Positions 40,801 through 55,625 of a stretch of DNA of 64,000 nt are shown here, in pieces. The position numbers were made by a program, and so were the translations under genes. Source of the DNA: Lanius collurio (taxonomy: Eukaryota; Chordata; Aves; Passeriformes; Laniidae); assembly GCA_020086605.1 (NCBI GenBank), contig JACBWW010000004.1, positions 11,795,911 to 11,859,910 of the forward strand, written 5' to 3'. The notes beneath the pieces are model-generated. The model had not been told where the DNA came from. It worked only from the letters and a program-made list of their open reading frames with translations, and did no database searches. The first letter of the stretch is position 1, and the number at the start of each line of letters is the position of its first letter.

Positions 40801-43800
40801 CTTCGTACCGCTGCAGCTTGCAGCAATTGCGGTTGCTTGGCTCGTGTGTCAGAGCTGGCAGGAAGAAGCTTTTCCTCAGTCGGTGACCTCTTTAGAGCAG
40901 GATTTCTACATAAAAAAGCAGCAGAAAGACAAAGCCTCTTTTCTCAATCCTTTTCTACAACACAGGGTGCCAGAGGTGCAAAATGTGGCAGTACAAACCT
41001 GCTTGTGCAGCCCTTGCACTGCCCATGTGAGAAGCGTTTCTTGGACCGCTGCTCCAAGTGACAGCTTGAGTGGCAGCTGGGGGAGGATATGCACGGTGAA
41101 GTGATGACTGATCGCTGAAATATCTTGCTAAAACGCTGCAAAATCTTTCAACACAAAAGAGATGCTTCTGCAAAATTAGCCCCGAACCGAGAAGCTATAC
41201 TGAGACACGCGAGGTTGGTCTGCATCCATATGGGACTGGTAGCCCCCTTGGGCCTGGCCAAAATCCACTGGCCCAAAGCCCTGTTGCATAAGGAGCTACA
41301 GAAATACCACAACCACTCGTGTAGGGTTTTTTGTATGTCTCTAATTGAAATAAGCATAGATAAACCAGAAGCAAACAAAATCATCTGCACCAGTAAGAAG
41401 CTTACAGGACTGATTTAAAAACGATGGGGGTTTCAAAAGAGCAAGAACTTCCTGGCACATCTGTGAAGCTTGATGCAGTAAGTGTCTAAAGGTAGAAGTA
41501 GGTTACAGACACTCATTATCTTAATTCTTCAGTATTTCTGTTACTGGAGTGTTTTCATTGCTCTTTTTCAAAATCCCATTCTTGAAGAGTGAGTCAGCAA
41601 GAAGCCTGTGAATGTGTCAGGGAGCACTGTTTTAAATAAGATTTTGCTGTTAAGCAATTATTAAAGAGCATGTTTACATATGAAAAAATTACAAATTTGC
41701 ATATGAACATAACAGCCCAATTTTTTCACTCTAATGAAAGTTTTCTTCCTAACTACAGTTCTCAGAATAACACTCTTGATGTGCTAGTATAGGGATTGTG
41801 AGTTAAATTCCTTGGTAATTTGTTTTCTTTGTTCCACTTGCTTACCTGGAAGCAGATCAGTTTTTATTTTAAAATTATTGTGATTTCCTTTTCAGAGTCC
41901 TTCTGAGTACAAACTGCTTTCCTGCTGGCATGAACACTTCTTACTATCTTTTTTCCAAAGAACTCTTTTCAAAATATTAAAAACAATCTAACCACTTTTC
42001 CTTATAATCCTAGCCAAGTGGAACAAGTGCAATGAAACCTTTATGGGAAAATTATATGCCTGTGTAATTATAACGTTTATGAGTCCAAGTTTGCTAAAGT
42101 GAAACATAAAAGTGAGACTGCAAACTCATTTTGTTTCTTACCTGGTCATTTTAAGTATGATAATGTTTTTGAAAAATTCATGTTTGAACACCTTAGATCT
42201 AAATGAGCTCGACATCTTAACAAACAGAAAGGAAATTGGTATAAAGCATTGCTAAAGGCATTACCTTGTTCTGGAGTATTTTCCAGAACAACCTATTCGA
42301 CTCATAAAAGGAATTTATTGTATTAATTTGCTATAATAATGCTGTAATGTATAATGACTGTACAAATAATAGAACTACATTTAGAGAACATGAAAAAAGC
42401 CTTTAGAAGTGGCATCATCCCATCATTCAATGGGAAATAAATATACCAATTTCAGGGTTAACAAGTAAGTGTTGCCCCAAACAGTCTCCTGGAAAGCAGG
42501 CTAGCAATATATTCTACAAGTTAGCTTACAATGACCAAAGGTTCTAGAATGAATCAATGGGAATAAAAACCTATTATGTGTTTATTGGAAAGAATTACAT
42601 TGCTCAAGTCATGATAGTTCCCAATCAATCAGCTCTAAGAGATGATGATACTTTTTATTTTTTTATGAGTGCTTAATGTAGGCCATGTCCAAAGCCATCA
42701 GACTGTATGGCAAAAGCAATACGAAGTAGTAAGCAGAGTTTGTTACAGTTCTAAATATATCACATTCTAAACATTCTGACTGAAAACATGCCCCATCCAT
42801 TTAAAGCAACCATTTAAAAACCAATGTATTTAAAGCAATGTCATTACACCAACATCTGTTAAATGTATGCAGGTCTGCCATCTTATGGAGCCTTAATGGT
42901 ACTGCCAAATAACAGAATGTGGAGCTACATGTTCATACTAGGTGAATAGTTTGAATTTTTCCTTTACAGGTAATGTGTGCTTTCTTCTAAAACTCACATA
43001 ATTTGGATGTACTGTTTCTGTTTGATTTGTATATTTGTGGGATTTATGTGCGCATGCAAGTGTATACATGTAAACACAATCAAATAAAGGTATCACACTG
43101 CAAGTTCAAGCATATAAAAGCTGGGAAGAGTTGAAGCTAAAGTTGGTTGTTTGCATTATATGACAGCCTGGAACAACATCATCGTATGCAATTTTTTGGG
43201 GGAACCCTGTCTGATCTGTTTGATTCAGCATTCAGGTTAGGTGGTGCTATTTAGTGAGTAGCTGTTCAGAATTTTGCTCTAGCCTCTTTCTTTGGAGTGT
43301 GACTGTGCTGTATTTGCTGCAAGCTAATCAAGTCCTGTTCTGAAGATGAAATTATTAATTCTTTTATGGGCTTTTCTGGAGCTGTTATTATTAGAGTATT
43401 ATTTTGAACAGTTTTGAATTAAGTTTGTACAGGCCAAAGCAGACAATCATCGTGGCAATTTTCATCCGAAGTGATTAAATTCTGGCAAAGCTATTAAAGT
43501 TGCTAAAATGATGCTTGTTTGTTTGTTTTTATTTTCTATTTTTATAAAAGCTGATGTCAGATAAACTTGATAAGTGACTTTTGGGTCAGCCAAGAACAAA
43601 TGCACAAGAACACAAGAACGTTATAATTAGTACATCAAGTATTATTATACATTATTTTCTCTTTAACTGGTGCAAATTTATTTTTAGGTGAAAAGGATTC
43701 TTCAGGAAGACCTTATTACTTAGCTTTTGAAAAGTTTGGGGTGAGTTAGGAAAGTGGTTGATCTAAGTAGTTGTGATGCAGTCAGATATCGTAGTGGAAC

Positions 43801-46800
43801 ACTTAAGATAAGCAAATTGTCCAGCATTCAGTGAAGTTTTGCAGAGTTTTACCAGCTGCTGGAAAATCTAGTAGTGCCTGGAATCTAAACTCATAGGAGG
43901 ATGCCTGATTTTTCCCAGTTGTACCTGTACTAGAAAATACCCTATATTATATTTTATCCGTTTAGTGTCATTTGCAAGTATTCACATCTACCCTGCTACT
44001 CTTGCTGGAAAAAGACACTAAGAACAAACTGCCAGTTCTGTTAGATTACTGTCAAATAAATTTGATGATGTGAAGTACTGCCTACTACCACAAAGAATTC
44101 TTTGCATAATTGTTTCCACTACTTGAATCAGTTCATTCTTGTCATATATCAATTTTTATTTTCTTCAATCTAAAGGTTTTCCAGTTTCAGATGCGGATGT
44201 TAGGTAACCTTGGCATTTTGTTTGAGAAAGTTATCTTGTATCTCAAAGGTCATGCCACATGTTGCTGTGTCTTAAACAGTACAAAATAAGACATCTTTTT
44301 TTTTTTCCACTCAACAAGAAATTAACCTGTAAATCCGTAAACCACCTATGTCATATGAGAGCAGCAAATTTTTCCATGTCCAAAATTTACATTATCTTCA
44401 AAGTGGGTAGTTTTGAAGGTGGATACAGACACACATTCAGCCCCATTGCCATATAAATGTCTCACTGGAGACCTGCTGCCAGATGCAGATACCAGAGGAG
44501 TATTTCATACTGCATCATTCTGAGCTCTAGGCATGCTCCGGCAGGTGCATCCTCAGCGTGATAGCCAGTGAGCATAGTGTTTGCTAAGTTCATTGATGGC
44601 ATGTGTATTACAATGCAAGCAATCTCCTGATACTATAGGTATCCACATCTTTTTATGAAAGACTGGGAATGACAGCAGATTGGCATAAGGGTATGATTTT
44701 TATATGAGTGGCACTCATCTGAAAAATTCCTAAAAACTGCTATATTAACTCCTTTGTAGCTCTATTATATAACCCTCAGTATTATATTAAATAGTTTTAA
44801 GCCATCCTCCTTTGAATTTACCGCTTACCAAGTTAGGGAATATAGTTTCTTTGACTATTTTCAGTGGCTATCCAAATTTGATTAACCTGATATATGGTAG
44901 TTAGTTGAAAGAGAATACAAGATTAAAGCGTAGCTGGCTTCTTGGTTTCAGAAGTTAGTAATGGGGACCACAGTGATAAATTAGCGTGTCACTAAAGGTG
45001 CCAGGTACCTTGCCAGTCTTTTATGGAAATTTGTAAAGCTGTTGGTAGCCAGTTTGCAGTCCTTCTGGTTACCACAGCTTTCAATTCTTGCAATAATGAG
45101 AATTTAGTTGGTAGAATTTCTGTATAAATTAATTCAGTTTGCATGGTACCTCTTCTATTTCTTTATCCTATTGGTGTGTGTTTTTTGTGGCCATCATAGA
45201 GAGGGACACTATATTCAGTGCAAGCTGATCGTAAAGACCATTGCTTGTGTAGCTGACACACCCACCCACAGATGAGCATTTACTGTGCTGAGAACCAGGG
45301 GCTGTTAAAGAACCAGTTGCTTTATGGAAAGCCCTACAGTGAATAGTTGTGTCCCATATCCTGTCAGGTTTCTTACAACTAGGCTGTTAGACAGTGAGCT
45401 TTTTCTGTAGTACCCTGCTGCTCCAATTGTTTGATTTGATTCTATCACAGGTTTTATGGCAGGAGGTTATGGCGCTCAGCCTTCTTTCGTGGTGGTGCTG
45501 GTTTGATCAGTCTCAGCATGTACTTGACTTTCTGTAAACTTCTGTTTGCTGTCCATCCTAGCATAGATTCCATGACAACAAAACAGACTGATAGAGAGCA
45601 GGGGCTCTCAGGATTAGTCTGTTGGATTGGGGCAGGCATTTGGTGCAACTGGTAGCATCATACTTCTGTCCCCAGAGTGATGTGCTGGGTGTGCAGGAAG
45701 ATACATGCTTCCACACTGGCCCTCTTACGCCACTTCCGCACCCGTGTCCATGAATCATATACTGAGGTCCCAAATTGTAACTTGCTTCCCTCATCTCCAG
45801 AAAAAGAAGTCAGCTTCATTTCCTCATATGCCTACACTCCATCCATGTCACATTTCTGAACTTGTCTTGGTCCCAGAGTCTTGAAAAAGGTGGCTCTTGA
45901 CTAGGTTTAGACAGTGAGGGCAATGACAGTGCAGAGACAAGAGCTGCTAACATGGACAGCAGCAAAACACTGCCCATCAGCTGGCTGGTCTTAGCTGCTG
46001 GTTACACACAACTCCGGGGTGGAGGAGCTTCCAGGCTGCAGAGAGCCTGCTCTGTACCAAAGCATAGTGGAGGTACAGAGAAACTTCACAGTGTGCATGG
46101 TTAGTGACTGCTTAGGAATACTTTTGCAGTGGAGATTGCTCCACAGCTCATGTATATTCTATTTGTGGCCTTCTTTGCAATTAAAAGAGTGTGGAAAAGG
46201 CAAAATAATGTTGTTAATTAACGGGATTATTGATCTTGTCTGAATCAGAGACCACTTTAGTCCTTAAGCCTTTGCTATGTTTCTCTTCTTAAAGTGGTCA
46301 GAAGCTGTCCCCAAATATAAGTGAAAGTAGAATGTGGATTAAGTTTTTGTGCACAGCTGCATTTAAAAAAAAAACAACCTAACTGCAGAGATTAAAACAT
46401 AGTTGAGTTACTAAGCTGAGAAAAAAAAAATCTATAAATTGTCATTATTTATGTGCCTTATTCTTAAAATGGTTGTTACTGATAAAGCAAAATGGGGGGA
46501 AAAAATTAACTGAAATTGCCATCTCATCTGCTTTGTTCAGCTCCAAAACAGCAGGGAGATCACAGGAAGCTCAGAGGTTGCTAGGTAGAAAATACTGTTC
46601 TGCATCAGACTGGAGATCAGACTAGGTCAGTATCTTTCTTCAGCTATGGCAAGATGAGGTTTTTGAATGAAGTATTTGTTCTTGGTAAGATTAAACAGTC
46701 CATCCCCATGAAGGATGGTATTCTAAACCTTAACAGTAAGAGATTTTCTTAACTTTGAAGCACCACATGTGAAAAGGCTTCCAGAATTATTGTGAGCAAC

Positions 46801-49800
46801 TGCAGCTCCAGGTAGTTTCGTATTCACGTACATTTTTTAGAATTTACTCAGTTCTTGACCTTGGTGGATTTCTGCAGCAGTATGTTTCACCATGCAATTA
46901 CTTATTGACTTGGCAAACAGCAATCAACCACATTCTTTCTTCTACAAAAATGATGCAAGATTTTATGTTCCATTACAAAGGAGGAAACATTTTGGCTCTC
47001 TTCTTTTGTCTGAGAAATTGACATACAGCAAACTGCATTCAGCTGGCTGTATCTTTTAGATCCGATTATCTTAAAATGTCATGTTGGGATTCTGGTGTAA
47101 TTTGCAGTGTCAACATGTCTTAGGGTAGATGCTTACTGTTTTACTGAAACATAATGTTTTCTGGGTTTTCCAATAATTCAAACAAGCTTTATCTAGTTAT
47201 TTTCAGCTTTCATAATGTGTTTTTTTTTTTACCTTCATGTTTAAATCAATGGATATTATTTAGCCTAACATTTGGTTTACTTCTGTTTAACAATAAAAGC
47301 CTGTACAGATGGCTGCAAAACAGAACCCTCAGACACAGTTGGATTTGTACACTTGTGCTAATTTCTTGCTTAAGGGAACTCAATTCAACATGCTGTACTG
47401 CCAAATCCATCCCTGCAGTAATTCTGTTGGCTTCAGTGGATGGCCACGTGGGATTGCCTGTGCTATCTGGCTAAGCTAAGAGATTCCGTACAATTCCAGA
47501 GGGATCTGCTTGACAATATGAAAAAATGAAGTCTGAAGAGTATGCTAACTGTGTTGGGTTTTGGACAGTTCAACCAAGGTAGGGGCCATGAGAGCCAGTG
47601 TCCATTCAGAGACCAAAAGAAACAATTACAACTTTGATTTACGTAATGGACAGTAGAAATATTGTGATCACACTGGGTCCTGTGCAGCTGCAGACAATAG
47701 AAGGGTCAAAGAGTTCAGCTGATTTTCTGAGGATTTAAGAATAATTTCAGAACTGAGACAGTCTTTGGGAAGCTGCTCTGTCTGTGTGGTGTTAGAAATG
47801 CTGGAAGATTTTTAGAATACAGCTGCCTACAAAAAGTCCAGGAACTACAGGTAAATAAATTGTTCCTATTCATGTGCATTTCTTTGTACTCCATAAATCA
47901 AGTTGTAATGCCCTTTATTCCTAAAAGAACAGGGGTCATATCAAATTTTATCATTTTTTTTCCTGGAAAAACCCTTAAAGATATAGAAATGTGAGCAACT
48001 CTTGGGGCCAAAGAGAATTGACACTTCGAGAGAGTATAATATTCCACAAGATTGCAGCATAGTAACAGGCCAACAGCTTGTTTGGCTGTTTGGTATTGCT
48101 TATACAGGGCAGGCAAAACATCCAGAACTGCAAGTCCTGAAGCTGACTTGTTTTTATGAAGTTGTGCACCTTATCTGAATAATTAGTTGTGAATTTTTGA
48201 TCATCCATTAAAGACAAACTGCAATAGTGATCATGTTAAAGTAAAATTACTTGTGCTCACTTGTAAGTTGGCTTGCTTTTCTATGGTAAACAATGTTCTT
48301 TTAAAATAATCCAAAATGGTAAGCACATTTATGGTGCAATACAAATGAAACAGAATAATCAGCTACAAAACTGCTATCCAGCACTAAAATGTACTTCCAT
48401 ACTGAGAGGTGATCATAGTTTGTAGGAAACAACTGTGCTTGTAAGCAGTGTTAGCACTGTAACAACCAACCAGGAAAGAGTCACCGTATAACTTCAGCTG
48501 AATCCTGAGGGTCATGCAGCTCAGCTGGGCTGGAGCTGACCCAAAGATGGAATGCTTCTCAACACCTTACTCCTATTAATTGTAATGTTTCTCATTTTCT
48601 TTTGCAAGTAATATTTTATAGTGCAAATGCCTCACTGGTGGTGTAACCTATGACATTTTGGCCTTTTCATTCTGCTCCCATAGTTTCCTCTAGAAACTGG
48701 GCAGGATTCTTGCTGGTGGTGTTTCAATGCTATCTCCCCAGTTCCTTGTAGGAGAGTTTGTTGGGTCAGATATCCAAACTGGATCCGTGCATGTGTATCA
48801 TATTCACCTGACCTAAAAGGCCTCCCATAATCCTGCCTGCTGGGGATCATTTCCACGTGAAGGCGCCTGCAGCTGGCCTGAAGCCCAGCTAGGTTTGAGC
48901 TGTTCCTGAGGGGGAGCAATGTGGTGTGACTGCAGCATGCTGTTTGTCACTCCTGGTTCTGGGAGCATGCTGAGGAAAAACTTCAGCTGTTTTTTCACAG
49001 AGGCCACTTTGGTTTGACAGAATTTATGATCTCTGGCTCTGTGAGAAGGTGCACGAAGTGTTTCCAAGCACAGTCTTGCAAGAGATGTTTGTACAGTTGG
49101 GGGTTTCAGTTAATGCCAATGCTGGATGCAGGGTGGTTGGTTTTACATTTGTGGCACAGATAATCTTCAATGAAGATAATCTAATAATAGATAATTGAGA
49201 ATTGGCTCAATGGGTGTTACAATCCTGCTCTCAGTTCTAATCTTGCACAGTCTGTTATTTTGCTGCTGTCCAGGCACCACTACCAGCATGAAGTATTCCT
49301 GCTTCCTTGCTCGTGTTCCCTCTTCTGCCTGTGGCATGCCAGCCATTCAGTTGTGCTAGCAAGTGAATGTGCTAGTGATTATCACAATCAATAATTCTTT
49401 TTTAACTCCAGTCAGTTCCTTGACTTAGTGCTGACAACATTTAATGAACCTTAGTTAAGAAGCCGTGCAAGCAATTTTGTTGGCACAGCTGAGGGGCACA
49501 GGGGTATTAAGAAGGTTTTAAGCTACTAGTGCCATTTTTTATCATGAAACAGTAGCCACAGTTTAGCTGTAATTCTGTAATTCCACTAATTTTAGTAACT
49601 ATTCCATTGTAAATTAGAAGTAATATCCAATAAAACAATGCTTTCATGGTCACCAAACATGTTTTGAGTAGGTGAAATATTAAAAAAAAAAAAGATGGTT
49701 GGTAGTTGGAGATTTGAGAGAAGGCTTTTTCTGCCTTGCAAATAAAATAATTTAGGAATGGCATCAATAATAGAATTATTTTATTTCAGCAGATGAAAAA

Positions 49801-52283
49801 AGTATTATCTTCATTTTAGTACTGAACCACCACTCAGAAAACTGCAGGGTTACAAAATTACAAATCACACACAGTACTCTCTGAAAAACCTGATTGCTTC
49901 CCTGAGCCGTGTACCACAGTGCACTTCATGGCTTGTTGAGAATGAGAAACAGCAGAGCCAAGGGTTTGCCAGTCGTCTTTGTCATCAGCATCAGGGACCA
50001 AAAGGCTACAACTAAAGTTGCCCTGGGGGCCCTCTGCCCCACAGCCGGGTGTGGTGGGGCCAGACATTGCAGAGAAATAAATGCCTTTGTGTCCTTGGAG
50101 CTGCCTCTCTCACACCCCCCCACTTGTGGAGGGGAAAAATGGACAGGGTAGAAGGAGAGTGATGATGGTCAGGCTTCAGAAATCCCATCTAGGAGTGCCA
50201 TGTGATGGTTTTGCTCGAGAGGGTAAGAATCCTTGTGTGCAGAAAACATAATGGAGAAGGAAAAGAAATCCAAACAAAGGGAATAAATGCAGAGCAGGCA
50301 CTTTGACAAAGAGCAAACAGATTCCCTTTTGACAAGCAACGGAACTGATGACTGTCAAACTCTTTCCTTGAGAGGGAAGAAAGATGTCAGAATCTGCCGC
50401 TGGAGAATTCTCCCACCCAATCTGACTATCAAAAAACAGCTAGAAACCCCAAGGAAGAAGATCCCTGAACAACAGGGAAAGCAACACATGAAAATACTCC
50501 ATTTCTTTTGACTTGAACAAATTCTAGTACCAGGAAACTCTGTTTGGCTACAGCTATTAATTGACACTATTGGCATTTTGTAACTCTGGCCTTTCTTACT
50601 GCTTTCCTCCCTCCCTCCCTTTCCTCCTTAGTCTCTCCAAGCACCTCTTCCCATCTTATCTGTGTTCCTGATAACTTACTAATTCACTGTGATTATTTGA
50701 ATGTCCTTCTCTCTGGGCTTGTCTGTGACTGTTAGTCCTAGTGGTTTACCTTCTTCAAATAGTTATTTACTGAATAGCAATAAAAAGTAATAACTTCTAG
50801 GAGCCAAAGAAAAACCCTGATCTTAGCATTTTAAAATAGGATCCTTTACAGACAAGGTCTTAAAGTCTTCAGGGTTCATATTTCTGTAGTGGTACTCTAG
50901 TACAGGGCCTCCATTGACTATTACGGCTGTTCAAGCACTTCTATATTGTCAACACTGGAGTCTTTTTCCTTTCTAGTACAGTGTTACTGATTTTTTGCTG
51001 ACAATTATGGGATACCAACTCACAAACTGAAGGTACAGTGTTCTATAAATGAACTTGGATGAACCTAGCAGAGCCTGCTTTATGTAGCTCTTCCTAAATG
51101 AAGGCTGCTTTGACACTGTTTAGAGATTCCACAGTTCACATGAGGCTACTGTGTGCTTCTGCCAAGGGCCGTAACATAGTTTGGGGTGGAGTGCAGCTTC
51201 CCCTTTCAGTGTGAAGGTGCCAGAAGTTTTTTATTTAAGCATATGGTGCACTTTCTTCATTAAAACAGCAATGTGCTTAGCTCAGGAGAATACTTAATTC
51301 TAAAACTCACAGATACTCTTTTGATAGCAGCGTTGGTAGAATGCCATTTCAGTGTTACTTGGATTTCAGGACTTCGAGCAGCCCTAAATATCAGGAATCA
51401 ATGGTTGTGATTCCTGGGAAATAGAGCTGCAGCACAAGATTGTCTACCATGATTAGCTATACTTAATGAAGTTGTTCTGGATATACTGATGAACACTAAC
51501 AGCAATTTCTTAGTCATTAATTAATTGTGTAAATTATCTGCCTTCCTATTTACTTCTATATGGATTTGCTGTACTGTTTTTTATATATATATACACACAT
51601 ATGATTTCTAGTTTGGAATGGTAACCTGATGTAATTACTAGGCTAAATTATAGAAAGAAGAGCTCATATCTAATGTGGATAATAATGGAAAGAGTAGACA
51701 AGAATTGTTTATCAAAGCAAAGTGTATGGAATAAGAAACTGTCACTGAAGAATCTTAGAAATTCTCCATATTTACATGACACTTCATGTGAGTAAAGTGA
51801 AGTCACGAAAATAGGTGAGAAGTCCTCTGTCCAAAAAAGCCTTTATAGCCAGAGGGGTAGAAAGTATTTCAGATAATGGTTGCAGTTGAGAAAATTAACT
51901 CAGGGTTCATGAAAGCCCAACAGCCTTGAACAAAATTTATGATCTGAGAGAAAGTAATGAAGAATCTGTGGGGAATTAAAAAGGAAAGTAATATTTATTG
52001 AGGGAAGAAAGAGTATTTGGGGTAGACAGTGAGATAAATGATTGGTGTACAATACTGAGTGTCTGGAAAAAGAAAAGGAACAATATATGCCTGGCCATTT
52101 GTGAGCAGATGGTCTTGTGTGGTCATGATCATCCTGAATTTGATTACCATAAAGGGAATAAGTATATATGAGAGATGGATCTGTGCTACAAGCTTTTTGA
52201 CAAAGGGTTATCATCTGTTTTTGTGCATGTCTGGGTGTGGAATAGTGGTTGTGAAGAGAGAGAATTCTAGAGAGAAAATTCAT
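40801..52283. other. intergenic DNA, no gene seen
   Basis: AT-rich sequence with no recognisable coding exon. Open frames are short. The segments 45450-46020 and 48620-49070 are somewhat richer in G+C and carry frames of 60-95 codons on both strands, but no family or domain was recognised. A TA/CA microsatellite lies near 51584-51599. Confidence 0.5.
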
Positions 52284-52357
52284 ACAGCATCATAGCATGG
52301 GTCAGCTTGGAAGAGCCTTCAGAGTATCTTCTAGTCCAGCCTCCTGCTCATGTGGGA
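52284..52357 (-). mobile_element. short CR1 LINE 3' fragment
   Basis: CATCATAGCATGGGTCAGCT, GGAAGAGCCTTC, TCTTCTAGTCCAGCCTCCTG and CTCATG follow the reverse complement of the CR1 3' end (ATCATAGAATGG, TTGGAAGGGACC, ATCTAGTCCAACC). The element is therefore on the minus strand. It is about 75 bp, diverged and 5'-truncated. Confidence 0.75.
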
Positions 52358-54700
52358 ATGAAGATGGTTGCAAACATTTTGATAAAGTTGTGTGTATTCA
52401 TGTTTGTGGTACAGACTAATAGATTTTTGAAATACTCAATTTTCTTGGGAATTTGTAAATTTCAAACTGCTCCACTTCTGTATGTGTGTATAAAATAAAA
52501 AACCAGAATATTAAAATCGTATATGCATTTTCACTCTTACCTTGATGCCTCTATGTGGCCATTCAAATTATTTTGGCTTAGGCTATTCTTATTCTTGCAC
52601 TAAGTACTAGGTTTGAATTGCCAGCATCCTTACTTTTCTTCCTAATCCATTTAATGTATGTACAACTGGTTCCAGCCTTCTGAGACAAAATAACTGCTTT
52701 TATGCAATTTAATGGGTGTAGCAAAACACTGAGGGACAGGTAAGGTAAAAAAGAAGTGCATGAAAGAAGCACAGACATACCTTTGAGGAAGAACCATAAA
52801 AATAAAATTAATGTTCCTTCTTTTGTACATGAAAATTAATTTTCAATTGCTGTTATAGGGTTTACCCCGTGTACTTACCTGTGCATTCTCCTCTTTTCAA
52901 AGTTGTGCAGCATACTGATGCTTTTTGGGTCAAAAGGAACAGCTCATCAGCAGAATAACTGCAGTCTGTATGATAGGACTTTCACTGCTAGTAAGACAGA
53001 GGATTAAATTTTAATAAATATATAATTGATTAGTCCCAGTTCATACTGTATTATGACTTAGTGATGCCATCCATAATTTAGGTATATTAGGTTGGGTTTT
53101 TTATAGGCTTAATAATATTCAGTGTGCTGAAAGAACAGTGTAATAGTTGAGGACGGCAAGATTTCAGGCCATTTTATTGTAGATTTTTTTTAACTGTGTA
53201 TTTATCAACTAGCTTCAATGCCTGTCATATCAGTTGTCTAGTGACAGCAATCAGTATTCTGGCAGAGAGGTGACATTGCATACAACTCAAGCATTATACA
53301 AATTATCTGGTAATAAGCTTCTCAACACCAATAATAGATATCTATATGATATTATTTACAAATTTAAATTTTCTAGGAAACTGAGGAAAGTTTACGGTCT
53401 TGTTGGCAGCTGAATTAATGTAACTTTGCAGCACAAAAGGAGAGTGGAGAAAGGAAAATCTGTAGGCATCTGAGCTGAATTGTTGGTGGAACATGGGGAT
53501 GAGTAAGAGTTCTGACAAGGTTGAAGAGAGATTAAAAAATTCAGCTGTACAGTGGAAGACATGGGCTGCTAATGCTGCTACTGCTCAGATACTTGTGCAA
53601 GTGTCAACAAAAGCTTTTAATTTTTCTGGGTACAAACTGATGCTATTTTAGACTAATTTATGTAGGTAGTAATGATGGGGAGGAAACTGGTTGTGTCTAA
53701 ATTCAAAACAGAACAATCCTCGCTCCATCCCCACCTGATTAAAAAATCCAAATGAAATGGAAGAATAAACAAAACTTTTTTGCAAAGTTTTAGAGGGCTT
53801 TTTTTAGTACTATAAGAACACTGATAAATTAGACATAGTAGTTGAGGTAATAAATCAGAGGCTCAAACATGGCAGAGATCTGGAATTTATCTAACTCAGA
53901 TACAAAAAATGTCTGGAATTTACATTCCAGGTATGAAAGAAGGATGAGTAACTACCTTCACAGTCAAAGAAAAAACAAGGAAAAGCTCTGTATAGAATGG
54001 AGAAGACAAATGAATGAATCAAGAAAGCTATGATTTGGAGTCTTGGAGATGCAGACTCAAGGAAGATTTGCCAAACCTAACTCAGATCTTGCAGAAGACT
54101 GAAACAAAAAGCAAAAGACTATTTAGCAATATAGGCAGCACATTGCAATTGGCACATAAAGAAGGGGGAGCCCTAAAGGTTTTGTATACTCTAGTTGCAT
54201 TCTCCAGCCTAATGAGTAATTTTTGCAGCTTTCGGAACAAACAAAGATGTAGAAAGTCAAAGCCAGAAGAGGATATACACGAAATGGAAAGAACTGTGGG
54301 ATGGAAGCTTAACTAGGAGAGCTCAACTTGTCCAAAAGGGTGGGGAGCATTACTGACTAGCAAAAAAAAACTAGGGAATGAAGTGGTAGAGATTTTAATC
54401 CACCTGTGGTATTGTGGTGGTGCTATATGGCAAGCATCACTTTTATTTTATAAACATTTGCTATATTTGCAATTATTCTGTTAGTCTACAACAGCACACA
54501 AAGCTTTAAAATAAAGTTTGAAATTAATGAAAGTATGGAAATAAATGGAAGATGGGATCAAGTGCAGTTCAAGTTTACCAAAGATAAACTGTGAATGTAT
54601 TTTAATGGCAGCAGAATTTTTATGATGGAAACTTGTTAGATACAATTAATTTTTATTTGACAGTTTACTACTTATGAGATTATTAGGTGAAATGGGAAAT
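52358..54700. other. intergenic DNA, possible extension of an old CR1
   Basis: AT-rich sequence without a gene. The part from about 53870 could be a further 5' extension of the CR1 relic that starts near 54700, but divergence is too great to be sure. Confidence 0.4.
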
Positions 54701-55625
54701 AGCACAAGAAATGTAAGTTAGATAAAGAAGTGGCTAAAAAGAGAGATGAGAACAGGCCTGTGCTGGAAAGGGGACTATGAGACCAAAGAGGGAATTCAAC
54801 AGGGGCTCCTTATACCTTATATATTTGGCCAATACTATTTAACAAAGGCAATGACACAAAAATAAGAGTGTGCTAATTAAACTTGCTGATGGCAAAAACA
54901 GCTCACAACGAGCCGTATCAAAAATTTCAGTCCTATAAAACAGGTGATCTAGCAGCCTACAGAAACAAATAAAGCTGAATTTGATACAGAATAGAAGGGC
55001 ATGTCCTTAGGGATTAATAATGAGGTTTTCTGGTATAATAGGGGGAATTCATACAAAGGAAGCAACTGTTTGGAAATGCCCAATTACAGTTAGTAATTAT
55101 GGTCATTATGAGCCACTAGTATGATTCAGCCAATTAAATGTTAAATGCAAGGCTGTAGAATATTTCCAGTAAAGACTGAGGAGTACCACTGTGTCTTGAA
55201 TACTGTGTACAATTCTAGTTCAGAATATGAACTGAGAAAAGTGCAAAAAATTCAGTGGACTGAGCAATGAAAAATTTTAAATTGCTTGATGGCAAAAAGG
55301 CTGAGTGACATATGATTACTGTCTGTGTATAGATTACATCCAGGTTAGCACCTTCATGAAGCAGAGAGCTTTTTTAAGCCATAGGAAATTGCTGGCCTAG
55401 AAACAGATGGATATAAACATGAATGTAATTAAGGAGGAAGCCAGGATGTTTCTAAGCATTGGAACATCGTGGTTCTGGACCTGTCTCTCTACAGAAGTTG
55501 TGGGTAGAAAAACCCAACAAATTTCAGAATTCAATATATGAACAGACTTACGTGGTGAGGTTTTCTGCAGAAAGGAGGCTGAACTCAGTGACTCAGACCA
55601 TCCCTTCCAGACATACAGTCACGAA
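54700..55625 (+). mobile_element. ancient CR1 LINE relic (end of reverse transcriptase and 3' region)
   Basis: Blocks match the older amniote CR1 consensus in order: GGGGACTATGAGACC with GGGAATTCAACAGGGGC, CAATACTATTTAACAAAGGC, AAACTTGCTGATGGC, a TTGAATACTGTGTACAATTC block, AGAGAGCTTTTTTAAGCC, GAAACAGATGGATATAAAC and GAAGTTGTGGGTAGAAAAA. It ends in CAGACCATCCCTTCCAGACA. Stops and indels break the frame throughout, so it is a dead copy. The 5' border is uncertain. Confidence 0.65.

Noticed and set aside
45450..46020. Possible retroviral or retrogene remnant
   Set aside because: Slightly higher GC and several short frames, but no recognisable protein motif, LTR or repeat ends.
46530..46640. 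Possible CR1 3' end (phrases like TCAGACTGGAGATCAGACTAG)
   Set aside because: Similarity is too weak and too short to distinguish from chance by eye.
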